Source: Deltaproteobacteria bacterium
GTDB taxonomy: Bacteria > Desulfobacterota_B > Binatia > UBA9968
DNA: 20,966 nucleotides
Assembly (NCBI GenBank): GCA_016193385.1
Contig: JACPSF010000310.1
Span: forward strand, 1-20,966
Direction: 5' to 3'
The notes under the pieces were generated by a model. The model saw nothing but the letters and a program-made list of their open reading frames with translations, did not search any database and was not told where the DNA came from. Both the position numbers and the translations under genes were made by a program. Below are positions 8,239-15,491 of the stretch, piece by piece. Numbering within the stretch: the stretch's first letter is position 1; each line of letters begins with the position of its first letter.

Positions 8239-10008
8239 ATGGGCGCAGGCATCGACCCCATCACACTCTCCACCGTATGGCACGCCTTCCAGAGCATCTG
8301 CCAGGAAATGCGCCACGTGATCGATCGAACCTCCCAGAACTATCTCATCGCCCAGCTCCATGACGTGTCGATCGGCATCTGGGATGCTCGGGCGCGCACA
8401 GTGGCCATCCCCATCGGGCTTTCGGTGCAGTACTTCGGCGGCAAGCTCGCGGTGGAGTACGTGCTGGAGAAGTTCAAGGGGAATCTCGGCCCTGGTGACG
8501 TCATCCTCGTCAACGACCCCTACCACGGCTACTGTTGCCATCTCCCGGACTGGGGCTTCTATCGCCCCATCTTCTACAAGGGTGAGCTGCTCTTTATCAC
8601 GCTCTGCCGCGCCCACCAGATGGACACGGGCGGGGCGTACCCGGGCGGCTATTTCCCCAATGCCTACGACATTCACGCCGAAGGGCTGTGCATTCCCGGG
8701 ATCAAGGTCATGGAGGGAGACAGAGAGCGCGAGGATATGATGGAGTTGATCCTGAATAACGTCCGATGGCCCCAGGGGGTGAGGATCGACAACTACGCCC
8801 AGATCGCCGCCACCAGGCTCTGCGAGCAGCGGATCATTGCGCTCCTGGACAAGTACGGCAAGGAGACCGTGCTCGGCTGCGTGGATGAGATGATGGAGCG
8901 GACGGAGCGGGCGGTCCGGGCGACGATTGAGACGATCCCCGACGGGACCTACTACGGCGAGGCCGCGACGGACGACGACGGCACAGTGCTGGATGAGCCG
9001 GTCTGGGTGCGCTGCGAGATCACCGTGAAGGGCGACTCCCTCGCGGTGGACTTTTCGAAAACCGACAAGCAGCGAAAGGGGTTCGTGAACTGCGTCTACA
9101 ACACGACGTACAGCGGCGCGCTCTTCGCCCTCTGCATGTTTATGGATCCTGAACTGGGGGAATACCACAACGAGGGAAGCATGAGGCCCATCAGCGTGTA
9201 CGCTCCACCGGGATCAGCGCTCAACGCCCAGTATCCGGCCACGGTGGGCGCGTCGCCGGTGAGTCTAGGGACCCAGATCACCCAGTCGATCATTGCCGCC
9301 ATGTCGAAGGCCATGCCCGAGCGGGCGCTGGCCTGCTGGGGGATGCGCCACGGCCACTACATTTTCGGCCACGACCCACGCACTAACGAGCGCTACGTAG
9401 TCACCACCTTCGACATGGATGGCGGGACCGGGGCGGTCAGAGGCTTTGACGGTTTCGACGGCTCCTGCTCGCTAGGCTCACTGGGGACGGTGGCCAAGGG
9501 GAACGCAGAAGAGTTGGAGATGCGCTTCCCCTGGCAGGTCCTGCGCTGGGAGTTCGCTACCGACACCGCCGGCGCCGGCAGGTGGCGCGGCGGATCAGGG
9601 CTGCACTGGGAGGTGCAGAACGTGGGCAGGGAGGCGGGTATCGCCACCGGCAGTTCGGACGGAGAAATCGTGCGCGGCCCCGGCGCCCTCGGCGGCGAGC
9701 CGACGCCGAACTCGAGAGCTTACTTGATTCGTGACGGCGAGAAGAGCACGATCCGCGGGCACCGGCTCTACCAGCTCAAGCCCGCAGACGTGATTCTGAA
9801 GGTGACCGGCGGCGGGGCTGGAGTCGGCAGGCCGGCCGACCGGGATCCCCGGGCCGTTCAATGGGATGTGATCGAAGGGTATGTCAGCCTGGAAAAGGCC
9901 CGCGAGCTCTACAAGGTGGCGCTCGATCCTGTCACGCTGGAGCTTCGCGAAGAAGAGACCAAAGCGCTCAGGTCTCGCGACGACTCGTCGGGACACGACA
10001 CGCCCTAA
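8239..10008 (+). CDS. hyuB: Hydantoinase/oxoprolinase subunit B
   Basis: The 589-residue product matches hydantoinase B over its whole length: an N-terminal DPITLSTVWHAF, the metal/substrate region VNDPYHGYCCHLPD followed by CRAHQMDTGG, then GAGRWRGGSGLHWEV and the C-terminal VTGGGAGVG. It starts three bases after the subunit A stop, with GGAGGT (8229-8234) overlapping that stop, so the two are translationally coupled. With subunit A it would form the ATP-dependent amidohydrolase or carboxylase complex in the cytoplasm. The frame is intact, unlike its partner. Family members differ in substrate (N-methylhydantoin, 5-oxoproline, acetone, acetophenone), and sequence alone does not decide which applies here. 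Confidence 0.92.
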   Translation: MGAGIDPITLSTVWHAFQSICQEMRHVIDRTSQNYLIAQLHDVSIGIWDARARTVAIPIGLSVQYFGGKLAVEYVLEKFKGNLGPGDVILVNDPYHGYCCHLPDWGFYRPIFYKGELLFITLCRAHQMDTGGAYPGGYFPNAYDIHAEGLCIPGIKVMEGDREREDMMELILNNVRWPQGVRIDNYAQIAATRLCEQRIIALLDKYGKETVLGCVDEMMERTERAVRATIETIPDGTYYGEAATDDDGTVLDEPVWVRCEITVKGDSLAVDFSKTDKQRKGFVNCVYNTTYSGALFALCMFMDPELGEYHNEGSMRPISVYAPPGSALNAQYPATVGASPVSLGTQITQSIIAAMSKAMPERALACWGMRHGHYIFGHDPRTNERYVVTTFDMDGGTGAVRGFDGFDGSCSLGSLGTVAKGNAEELEMRFPWQVLRWEFATDTAGAGRWRGGSGLHWEVQNVGREAGIATGSSDGEIVRGPGALGGEPTPNSRAYLIRDGEKSTIRGHRLYQLKPADVILKVTGGGAGVGRPADRDPRAVQWDVIEGYVSLEKARELYKVALDPVTLELREEETKALRSRDDSSGHDTP

Positions 10009-10036
10009 AGGACCGTCTCGCGTCCCGGTTTTAAGA

Positions 10037-10050
10037 GGGTGCTGAAAAAA
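10037..10050 (+). repeat. Interspersed GGGTGCTGAAAAAA motif, copy 1
   Basis: GGGTGCTGAAAAAA lies 28 bases after the hyuB stop. Close variants occur after the first transporter ATPase (12830-12845, AGGTTGCTGAAAAAAA) and at 14713-14728 (GGGGTGCTGCAAAAGG), all in the same orientation and all between genes. Confidence 0.4.
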
Positions 10051-10075
10051 GCGTTTATGAAGGGAGTGACAAAAA

Positions 10076-11182
10076 ATGCAAAAGAAAGTTTTTAGAGGTG
10101 CCTCGAAGTTGCGCCGTCGCCAGTTGGTCAGAACTATGCCCGCCGCCGTTCTGCTTGCGCTGGCTCTCACGTTAGCAGCCTGGGTGCCCGCACCGCCAGC
10201 CACTTCCACCCCCCTGGCCTTTGCCGCAACGCCTCAAGCGGGACCCGCACGACCGCAAGCGGAAGAGATGCAACCCGCCACGATCAAGCTGATGGTCATT
10301 CCCGGTGCGCAGTCGTACCCCGTGTGGGTCATGGAAAGTCGAGGCATCACTGACAAGTACAAGCTCAAGTTGATCATCACCGAGGTGGCGAGTCCAACGG
10401 CTCAGACTGTCCAGATGCAGCAACAGGATTTCGAGGCCGGTTTTGGTTCTTGGGTCACAGTGGCCTTGCTTCGGGCCCAGGGTGTCCCGTTAACCAACGT
10501 CTACCCCATGTTCGGTTTCTTCACAAACGACATCATCGTCAGGAACGACTCGCCGATCCGGAGTTTCGGGGACCTCAAGGGCAAGCGGATCGGTACATTC
10601 GGCGGTCCCACCGCTGGCACGACCACGCTCTTCCGGATGGTCGGCTCCAGGTTCTATGGGTTCGATCCCCTCAAAGACGCCCGGTCGCAGACCGCTGCCC
10701 CACCACTGCTCTCGGGGATGCTCGAAAGGGGCGATCTGGACGCCATCCTGAGCCTCGACCCGTTCGTCCTGCAGCTTCTGGAGACCGGCCAGTTCCGCTC
10801 CATTGGCAATATTGGCAATCTGTGGCGGGAGAAGGCCGGCACGAACCCGATGCTGGTTGCCGTCACCGTCAACGAGAACTGGGCCCGGAAGAATGCCGAC
10901 GTGGCCAGGCGGTTTGTCAGGGCTTACAAGGAGGCCATGGAGATCCTGAAGGCCGACATCGACATCTGGACTGGCATTGCAAAGAAGGCGGGAATCACGA
11001 GCGAGAAAGGCGCCAGGCTGCTCCGGGAACGGACTGCACCCGGTCTGATGACCACGTGGAATCAAGAGATCATCGACCAGCAGTACAAGTACGTCGCTGA
11101 TGTGCACAAGGAGTTCCCACGTATCGAGGGTATTCCCAAGACGATTCCGGATGGTACCTTTACTCTCATATACGCCCCGTAG
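10076..11182 (+). CDS. ABC transporter substrate-binding protein, nitrate/sulfonate/taurine (NMT1/SsuA) type
   Basis: The 368-residue product has a long basic start (residues 1-19, including RRRQLVR), a hydrophobic signal segment (about 22-38), a Pro/Ala-rich stretch and probable cleavage near AFA-ATP. The mature part shows the SsuA/NMT1 fold: IKLMVIPGAQSYPVWVMESRG, VQMQQQDFEAGFGSW and DLKGKRIGTFGGPTAGTTTL. It would bind a small ligand in the periplasm for the permease and ATPase encoded next. AAGGGAG (10060-10066) precedes ATG by nine bases and supports this start over the internal ATG at 10136. Its place directly after hyuAB suggests the ligand is a hydantoin, cyclic amide or related ureide, which is inference. 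Confidence 0.9.
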   Translation: MQKKVFRGASKLRRRQLVRTMPAAVLLALALTLAAWVPAPPATSTPLAFAATPQAGPARPQAEEMQPATIKLMVIPGAQSYPVWVMESRGITDKYKLKLIITEVASPTAQTVQMQQQDFEAGFGSWVTVALLRAQGVPLTNVYPMFGFFTNDIIVRNDSPIRSFGDLKGKRIGTFGGPTAGTTTLFRMVGSRFYGFDPLKDARSQTAAPPLLSGMLERGDLDAILSLDPFVLQLLETGQFRSIGNIGNLWREKAGTNPMLVAVTVNENWARKNADVARRFVRAYKEAMEILKADIDIWTGIAKKAGITSEKGARLLRERTAPGLMTTWNQEIIDQQYKYVADVHKEFPRIEGIPKTIPDGTFTLIYAP

Positions 11183-11215
11183 TAAGGACCATACCCTGGT
11201 AGAAGGAATCTCCCC

Positions 11216-12040
11216 ATGGCGGTGGCAAGCCGACCTGTGACAGGAACCAGAGGGCTCAAGAGTGGGCGCAGGCCCGCGTACCAGAAATTCGAAGGTGTAT
11301 ACAACCGGGTGCTCTCGCTGCTGGTGCTGGTACTGCTCTGGCAACTGGTCTCGATCCTGATATCGGAGCGATATGTGCCGGGGCCCCTGCTGACCCTGAC
11401 CGCCCTGGCGGAAACGGCGGCCAGCGGCGCCCTTGCAAAACACTTTGTGGTCACGATGGTACGCATGCTCTCGAGCTTTGCCCTGGCCATGGCTTTGGGG
11501 ACGGTTCTAGGCGTGATCATGGGTCTGTACCGCCGGGGCGAACAGTTCCTGGACCTCGCCGTGATGGTCATGCTAACCATCCCGGGGCTCTGTTATGTGA
11601 TCATCTCCTTTATGTGGTTGGGTTTGAACGATCGGGCCGCCGTACTGGCCATCGCCTGGACCACCTTCCCGGTCATCACCATCAACCTCTGGCAGGGCGT
11701 GAAGGCGATCGATCAGCGGCTGACCGACATGGCCTCAGTCTTCCGCGCTTCCCGCTGGCGGCGCACCGTCCGTGTCGTCATCCCGCAGGTGTTGCCTTAC
11801 GTGATGGCGGCCGCTCGCTTTGCCCTGGGGGTCATCTGGAAGGTCACGGTGCTGGTGGAGTTGCTCGGCCGGCCAGACGGTGTCGGCTACATGCTCAACC
11901 ACTCGTTTCAGATGTTCCAGATGGCGAACGTGTTCGCCTGGACACTGTTCTTCACTTTCGTCATGCTCTCAATCGAACTGGCTGTGCTGAAGCCCTTGGA
12001 GAGCCGCCTCTTCCGGTGGCGGCCTGAGATCCGGGCGTAG
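11216..12040 (+). CDS. ABC transporter permease, SsuC/TauC/NrtB type
   Basis: The 274-residue inner-membrane protein has about six hydrophobic segments (roughly 32-50, 84-105, 112-135, 141-159, 190-215, 237-258). The cytoplasmic coupling loop that contacts the ATPase is at about 171-190 (DMASVFRASRWRRTVRVVIP), and the C-terminus ends ESRLFRWRPE, as is usual for this subfamily. AGAAGGA (11201-11207) lies eight bases before ATG. It starts 33 bases after the binding-protein stop. Two copies plus two ATPases would form the importer. Confidence 0.92.
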   Translation: MAVASRPVTGTRGLKSGRRPAYQKFEGVYNRVLSLLVLVLLWQLVSILISERYVPGPLLTLTALAETAASGALAKHFVVTMVRMLSSFALAMALGTVLGVIMGLYRRGEQFLDLAVMVMLTIPGLCYVIISFMWLGLNDRAAVLAIAWTTFPVITINLWQGVKAIDQRLTDMASVFRASRWRRTVRVVIPQVLPYVMAAARFALGVIWKVTVLVELLGRPDGVGYMLNHSFQMFQMANVFAWTLFFTFVMLSIELAVLKPLESRLFRWRPEIRA

Positions 12041-12054
12041 CCCGGTGGCGTCGG

Positions 12055-12828
12055 ATGGCTGCCATTACGCTTCAGAGGCTGTCGAAGTTTTATTGGAGCC
12101 GCGCGCACCCGCAGGGGCTGGTCGCCTTGGAGGACGTGAGCCTCGCAGTCGGCGACCGGGAGTTCGTTTGCCTTCTAGGGCCGTCGGGGTGCGGAAAGAC
12201 GACGGTGCTCAACGTGCTGAGCGGCCTCGATCGGGACTACATCGGCGAGGTCAGAATGGCGGGGGAGATGCTTTCACGCAACGGCACTCACCCGTTCCGC
12301 ATCGGTTATGTCTTTCAGGAGCCACGGCTCCTTCCCTGGCTGACGGTGCGGGGAAACATCGAGTTTGCCCTTGGCTCGGTGGGCATCCCCAGGATCCAGT
12401 GGCGGGAGCGAGCCGACGTCTGGCTCAACAGGGTAGGGCTCTCCGACTTCGCTGAAGCACACCCGCACGAGCTCTCCGGCGGAATGCAGCAGCGCACCGC
12501 TATCGCCAGGGCGTTCGCCGTGGATCCCGAGCTCCTCCTGATGGACGAGCCGTTCAGCGGGCTGGACGAGCTTACGGCGCGCTCCATGCGCGAGCTGCTG
12601 CTGGCACTCTGGCAGGAGACGAAGAAGACAGTGGTCTTTGTCACCCACAACTGCTTCGAGGCCTGCTTCGTCGCTGACCGGATCCTCGTGTTCAGTTCGC
12701 GGCCGGGCCGGGTGAGACAGGAGATCAGGGTGGAGCTGCCCCGGCCCCGAGACTACGAAAACCCCCGCTTGTTCGAGATGAGCGTGACGGTGACCCGCCT
12801 CGTCACGGGAGGAGCGGCCTCCCTCTAA
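12055..12828 (+). CDS. ABC transporter ATP-binding protein, SsuB/TauB/NrtD type
   Basis: The 257-residue product has every nucleotide-binding motif: Walker A GPSGCGKTT (42-50), Q-loop Gln88 in VFQEPRLLPW, signature LSGGMQQR (140-147), Walker B LLLMDEP with Asp164/Glu165, and switch His198. The RLLPW sequence after the Q-loop is typical of nitrate/sulfonate/taurine importers. The start lies 14 bases after the permease stop with only a weak GGTGG upstream, so coupled translation is likely. It completes the binding protein-permease-ATPase set that follows hyuAB. Confidence 0.93.
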   Translation: MAAITLQRLSKFYWSRAHPQGLVALEDVSLAVGDREFVCLLGPSGCGKTTVLNVLSGLDRDYIGEVRMAGEMLSRNGTHPFRIGYVFQEPRLLPWLTVRGNIEFALGSVGIPRIQWRERADVWLNRVGLSDFAEAHPHELSGGMQQRTAIARAFAVDPELLLMDEPFSGLDELTARSMRELLLALWQETKKTVVFVTHNCFEACFVADRILVFSSRPGRVRQEIRVELPRPRDYENPRLFEMSVTVTRLVTGGAASL

Positions 12829-13077
12829 CAGGTTGCTGAAAAAAACCCCGGCCCCGGTTATTGGCTCGGCATTCCCGGAGGGCTTCCGCAGATTCACATC
12901 ATCCAGTGCGAGTCACCGGTTCCCGGTCCCGACGCATCTATTGCCGCGCGGGCCGCCCACACTTTTTTCGAGGGGGCAGGCTATGAAGCGCTGAAGGCCA
13001 CGCTGGAACGCGAAGGGATCCCGCATTTCCTGGCCCCTCCTCACCGTTCACATAAAGGCTTAAAGAGGAGCGCTTAG
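12829..13077 (+). pseudogene. Startless coding remnant, identity unknown
   Basis: Directly after the ATPase stop and in the same frame, 82 codons stay open to a TAG at 13075-13077. From about 12856 the codons look like real coding sequence (GC-rich third positions; segments YWLGIPGGLPQIHIIQCE and FEGAGYEALKATLEREGIP). There is no ATG, GTG or TTG start in frame and no ribosome binding site. It may be the 3' end of a gene whose 5' part was lost when the neighbouring operon was joined here. I do not recognise the family. It could also be a chance open frame. Confidence 0.35.
12830..12845 (+). repeat. Interspersed GGTTGCTGAAAAAA motif, copy 2
   Basis: AGGTTGCTGAAAAAAA starts two bases after the ATPase stop codon. 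It matches the motif found after hyuB at 10037-10050 with a single T/G difference in the core. Confidence 0.4.
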
Positions 13078-13111
13078 CCTCCACAAGGAGGCACAGGCGG
13101 ACAATCCGCCT
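13077..13111. repeat. Two consecutive perfect small hairpins
   Basis: GCCTCC-ACAA-GGAGGC (13077-13092) is followed two bases later by AGGCGGA-CAA-TCCGCCT (13095-13111). Both stems are perfect, and the second ends just before the -35 box of the vapBC promoter. No T-run follows, so they do not look like a standard terminator. They could be an operator for the VapB-VapC complex, or a scar of recombination. Confidence 0.6.
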
Positions 13112-13112
13112 C

Positions 13113-13140
13113 TTGACTTACATCGTAAAATTAGTAAGAT
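13113..13140 (+). promoter_or_regulatory. Promoter of the vapBC operon
   Basis: TTGACT (13113-13118, five of six), 16 bases, TAAGAT (13135-13140, four of six). It points at vapB, whose ATG is at 13164, giving a short leader of under 20 bases. Toxin-antitoxin promoters are usually repressed by the antitoxin bound over the promoter; the inverted repeats just upstream are candidates for that site. Confidence 0.5.
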
Positions 13141-13163
13141 AGTTGTTAGATCGGAGGAGTTCA

Positions 13164-13427
13164 ATGGAAACGGCATACATTACCAGCAAGGGACAACTGG
13201 TCGTCCCGGCAAAGCTGCGCCGGAAATACGGTATCAAGCCGGGAACGAAGGTTTGCTTCATCGAGCGGGACCACGAGATTATCTTCCAGCCCTTGACCAA
13301 GGATTACATCCGGGGCGTCTGCGGCATGCTGAAAAGCGACACATCCATGACCAAAGCACTGCTGGAGGAAAGGGCGCGAGACAAGGAACGGGAGGAGGCC
13401 AAGTTTGAAAAACTCCGTTCTCGATAG
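13164..13427 (+). CDS. vapB: VapB-like antitoxin with AbrB/MazE DNA-binding domain
   Basis: The 87-residue product opens with a SpoVT-AbrB fold: AYITSKGQLVVPAKLRRKYG, then KPGTKVCFIERDHEIIFQP (about residues 4-47). The C-terminal half is highly charged (EERARDKEREEAKFEKL), as expected for the disordered segment that neutralises the toxin. GGAGGAG (13153-13159) sets the ATG at 13164; an in-frame TTG at 13143 lies upstream of that ribosome binding site and is less likely. It would bind VapC and its own promoter. Its 3' end overlaps vapC by 23 bases. Confidence 0.85.
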   Translation: METAYITSKGQLVVPAKLRRKYGIKPGTKVCFIERDHEIIFQPLTKDYIRGVCGMLKSDTSMTKALLEERARDKEREEAKFEKLRSR

Positions 13428-13803
13428 CTACGCTGTTTTGGCTTTCCTGTTCCAAGAATCCGGCCATGAGAAAGTTTTGGAGTTATTCGAGAAAGCTGCC
13501 GCAGCAGATCAACCGGTCTTCATCGCAGCGCCAAACTGGGCTGAAGTTCGGTACATCGTCGAGAGGAAGGTGGGAGCGGACAAGTGGTTGAAAGTGCGCA
13601 CCAAGCTTCTCGGCCTGCCCTTGGAGATCGTGACCGCAGATCAGCAGCTTGCAGAGATCGCCGGGGAACTCAAGGCTACCAAGAAAATGTCCCTGGCCGA
13701 CTGCTTCTCAGCGGCCCTCGCCAAGCAAAAAAAGGCAGATCTTTACACCGGCGATCCCGAGTTCCGCGCTGTTGAGAAGGACCTTAAAATTGTTTGGATA
13801 TAA
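13405..13803 (+). CDS. vapC: VapC-like PIN-domain ribonuclease toxin
   Basis: The 132-residue product is a PIN domain with the acidic metal-binding set visible: Asp7 (VLDSYA), Glu47 (PNWAEVRY), Asp99 (SLADCFSA) and Asp117 (TGDPEF). Such toxins cut tRNA or rRNA when the antitoxin is lost. The start is a TTG inside vapB, supported by GGAGGAGG (13391-13398) six bases upstream; no ATG is available before the conserved first strand. The overlap of 23 bases with vapB is typical of coupled toxin-antitoxin genes. Confidence 0.87.
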   Translation: MKNSVLDSYAVLAFLFQESGHEKVLELFEKAAAADQPVFIAAPNWAEVRYIVERKVGADKWLKVRTKLLGLPLEIVTADQQLAEIAGELKATKKMSLADCFSAALAKQKKADLYTGDPEFRAVEKDLKIVWI

Positions 13804-13961
13804 ATAGCCTCGCCATTGCAAGAATATCTTGTGCCGACTGCTTGCAGCGAGCTTGGCAAAGCTGCGCAAGGTTGAGTTAGTAATGGGGGGATAAGGAATT
13901 TAAGACGGTGGAAAACGCGCTGGGCAGTGGTTTTATGTAATGGTCCGGAAGACGTGCAGGC

Positions 13962-14498
13962 TCAGGTGCCCGTGAGGGCCTCGAGTTCCTGTTTGAGCAG
14001 TGGATGATTAGGAAACTTCTTCAGGCCGAATTGGAGGCTCTCTGTTGCTAAATTGCGAGACGCCCTGGAGAGAAGGATGCAGGCGTTGAGCAAGTTGGAA
14101 GGATCCTTCGCAAAGCGCCCTTTTCGGTATTCTTTCTCCGCTAGCGCCAAGGCCCGGGTTAAATACCGACCTGCGCCTTCTAAGTCACCTCTTTCTAAAT
14201 AAACCGTCCCCAACATGAGAACGCACGTAGAAGACTGGGGTGTAACTTGAAAGGCCTTCTCGAACTCTTTGAGTGCTTGGCTTGTTTGACCCTTTTCCTG
14301 ATAGCAGAGACCTAACTCCGAATGGATCAGGGACTGAGCTTTTCTGTCCCCGGTTTTTTTGGCAATGGACAGCGCCTTGCGTAGTAAACTCAGGGCTTCG
14401 TTGACATTACCTTCTGTTGCAAGCTTTTGGGCTTCTTCTAGGATCGCTAAAGCGTTCGGCCTGCGGTTGTTACCCTTTGTCGTCCTGTTATTACGCAA
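13962..14498 (-). CDS. Tetratricopeptide repeat protein
   Basis: The 178-residue product contains about three TPR units (roughly residues 15-50, 55-90 and 91-125), with the typical G-Y/L-A-x-G pattern in ELGLCYQEKGQTSQALKEFEKAF and LGTVYLERGDLEGAGRYLTRAL. There is no signal peptide or membrane segment, so it is probably a cytoplasmic scaffold; partner unknown. The start is TTG with GGAGGG seven bases upstream, located inside the end of the small upstream ORF. Base composition is more AT-rich than its neighbours, which suggests a different history, as does its minus orientation between two plus-strand operons. Confidence 0.8.
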   Translation of the reverse strand: MRNNRTTKGNNRRPNALAILEEAQKLATEGNVNEALSLLRKALSIAKKTGDRKAQSLIHSELGLCYQEKGQTSQALKEFEKAFQVTPQSSTCVLMLGTVYLERGDLEGAGRYLTRALALAEKEYRKGRFAKDPSNLLNACILLSRASRNLATESLQFGLKKFPNHPLLKQELEALTGT

Positions 14499-14622
14499 CT
14501 GAAATCCCTCCAGGAAAAATTACAGAACAACCTTCCTTACAACGTCGCAGAGCATATCTGGCCCGCCTTCTTAACTCCGCAGCCTCATATGGATCGCGGG
14601 CATTCTTATCTACCCATTCCAT
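14491..14622 (-). CDS. Small ORF coupled to the TPR gene
   Basis: From ATG 14622 the minus strand encodes 43 residues rich in charged helix-forming residues (DPYEAAELRRRARYALRRCKEG). Its TAA stop overlaps the TTG start of the TPR gene by eight bases, and the TPR ribosome binding site lies within its last codons, as in translationally coupled pairs. The ATG has AGGAGGG only 13 bases upstream. The frame stays open upstream to a TTG at 14724, so the true start is uncertain. I do not recognise a family. It could be a leader peptide or a small partner of the TPR protein. Confidence 0.4.
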   Translation of the reverse strand: MEWVDKNARDPYEAAELRRRARYALRRCKEGCSVIFPGGISVA

Positions 14623-14712
14623 ACTCCGATCAAAACCCTCCTCGCACTCTACACTTCTGTCTCCCTGTGACGTCAACCCCCCTCCGGATCTCAACCTAAA
14701 ATACCACGAAAA

Positions 14713-14728
14713 GGGGTGCTGCAAAAGG
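14713..14728 (+). repeat. Interspersed GGGTGCTG-AAAA motif, copy 3 (variant)
   Basis: GGGGTGCTGCAAAAGG differs from copy 1 by one base in the core (C for A). It lies in the gap between the minus-strand TPR pair and the cupin gene. Confidence 0.25.
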
Positions 14729-14782
14729 TAGATTTTCGAAGCGCTTGACTACAGCTATGAAACGCCCTAAATGGGGGTCATT

Positions 14783-15304
14783 ATGGCGAAGCATAAGAAT
14801 GTGATTCACCTTTCTGAGGTTCCTTTGGAAACCATGAAGGTCCCTGAGGGCTCCTCCTTCGGCGGGGTGCGCCAGAGGGTGGGACTGGCCATCGGAGCGC
14901 AAAAGCTGGGATGTAGCTTCTTTACAGTGCCGCCGGGAAAGGCGGCCTTCCCTTTTCACCTCCACAGTGGCAACGAGGAGACGATTTATATTTTGGAAGG
15001 CGACGCGATCCTGCGGCTCGGAAAAGAAGAGATTCCCGTTTCCTCAGGGACCTTTATCGCGTGCCCTCCCGGTCCCGACCATCCCCACCAACTCATCAAC
15101 ACCTCTGACCGCGATCTCCGCTACCTGGTCGTGAGCACGATGGAGTATCCTGAAATTTCCGAATACCCCGATTCAAAAAAGATCGGGGCCTACGTGACGA
15201 ACGCAGGGCCCCAGGCAGGGTTTCGAGCCTTGTATATCAAAGACGCAAACGTGCCTTATTACGAGGGCGAGAGCGGCCCGGTAATTCAGCGGATCAAGAA
15301 ATAG
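14783..15304 (+). CDS. Cupin-domain protein
   Basis: The 173-residue product is a single-domain cupin. Motif 1 appears as GKAAFPFHLHSGNEETIYILEG with His59, His61 and Glu65 or Glu66; motif 2 as GTFIACPPGPDHPHQLIN with His102. Together these form a complete metal site. Members act as dioxygenases, isomerases, epimerases or sensors of small sugars or acids; the reaction is not decidable here. GGGGG five bases before the ATG at 14783 favours this start over the ATG at 14771, which has no ribosome binding site. It precedes a complete ABC importer by 187 bases and may process or sense its ligand. Confidence 0.87.
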   Translation: MAKHKNVIHLSEVPLETMKVPEGSSFGGVRQRVGLAIGAQKLGCSFFTVPPGKAAFPFHLHSGNEETIYILEGDAILRLGKEEIPVSSGTFIACPPGPDHPHQLINTSDRDLRYLVVSTMEYPEISEYPDSKKIGAYVTNAGPQAGFRALYIKDANVPYYEGESGPVIQRIKK

Positions 15305-15491
15305 TGAGGCGAGTCTACCTCCTGAGCTGTCGGGTCCGGACAATCTCCGAAACATCTTGCAGTCCTTTTTTAATTGAGCAAAACCCTGAAAACCGCAAAA
15401 GTCGTGGGAGCACACACAGACCTAGACATTTCCCCGGACTTAAGGTAATCATCGTTTGAAACCGAGGGCGCAATAACCAGGGAGGAATGCC

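Noticed and set aside
8110..9168. Minus-strand frame of 352 codons across the hyuA/hyuB junction
   Set aside because: Antisense shadow of two conserved genes with no family resemblance.
10490..11443. Minus-strand frame of 317 codons across the binding protein and permease
   Set aside because: Antisense shadow; the plus-strand genes have ribosome binding sites and domain motifs.
14745..14773. TTGACT-N17-TAAATG as a promoter for the cupin gene
   Set aside because: The -10 matches only three of six positions and would place the start point almost on the start codon.
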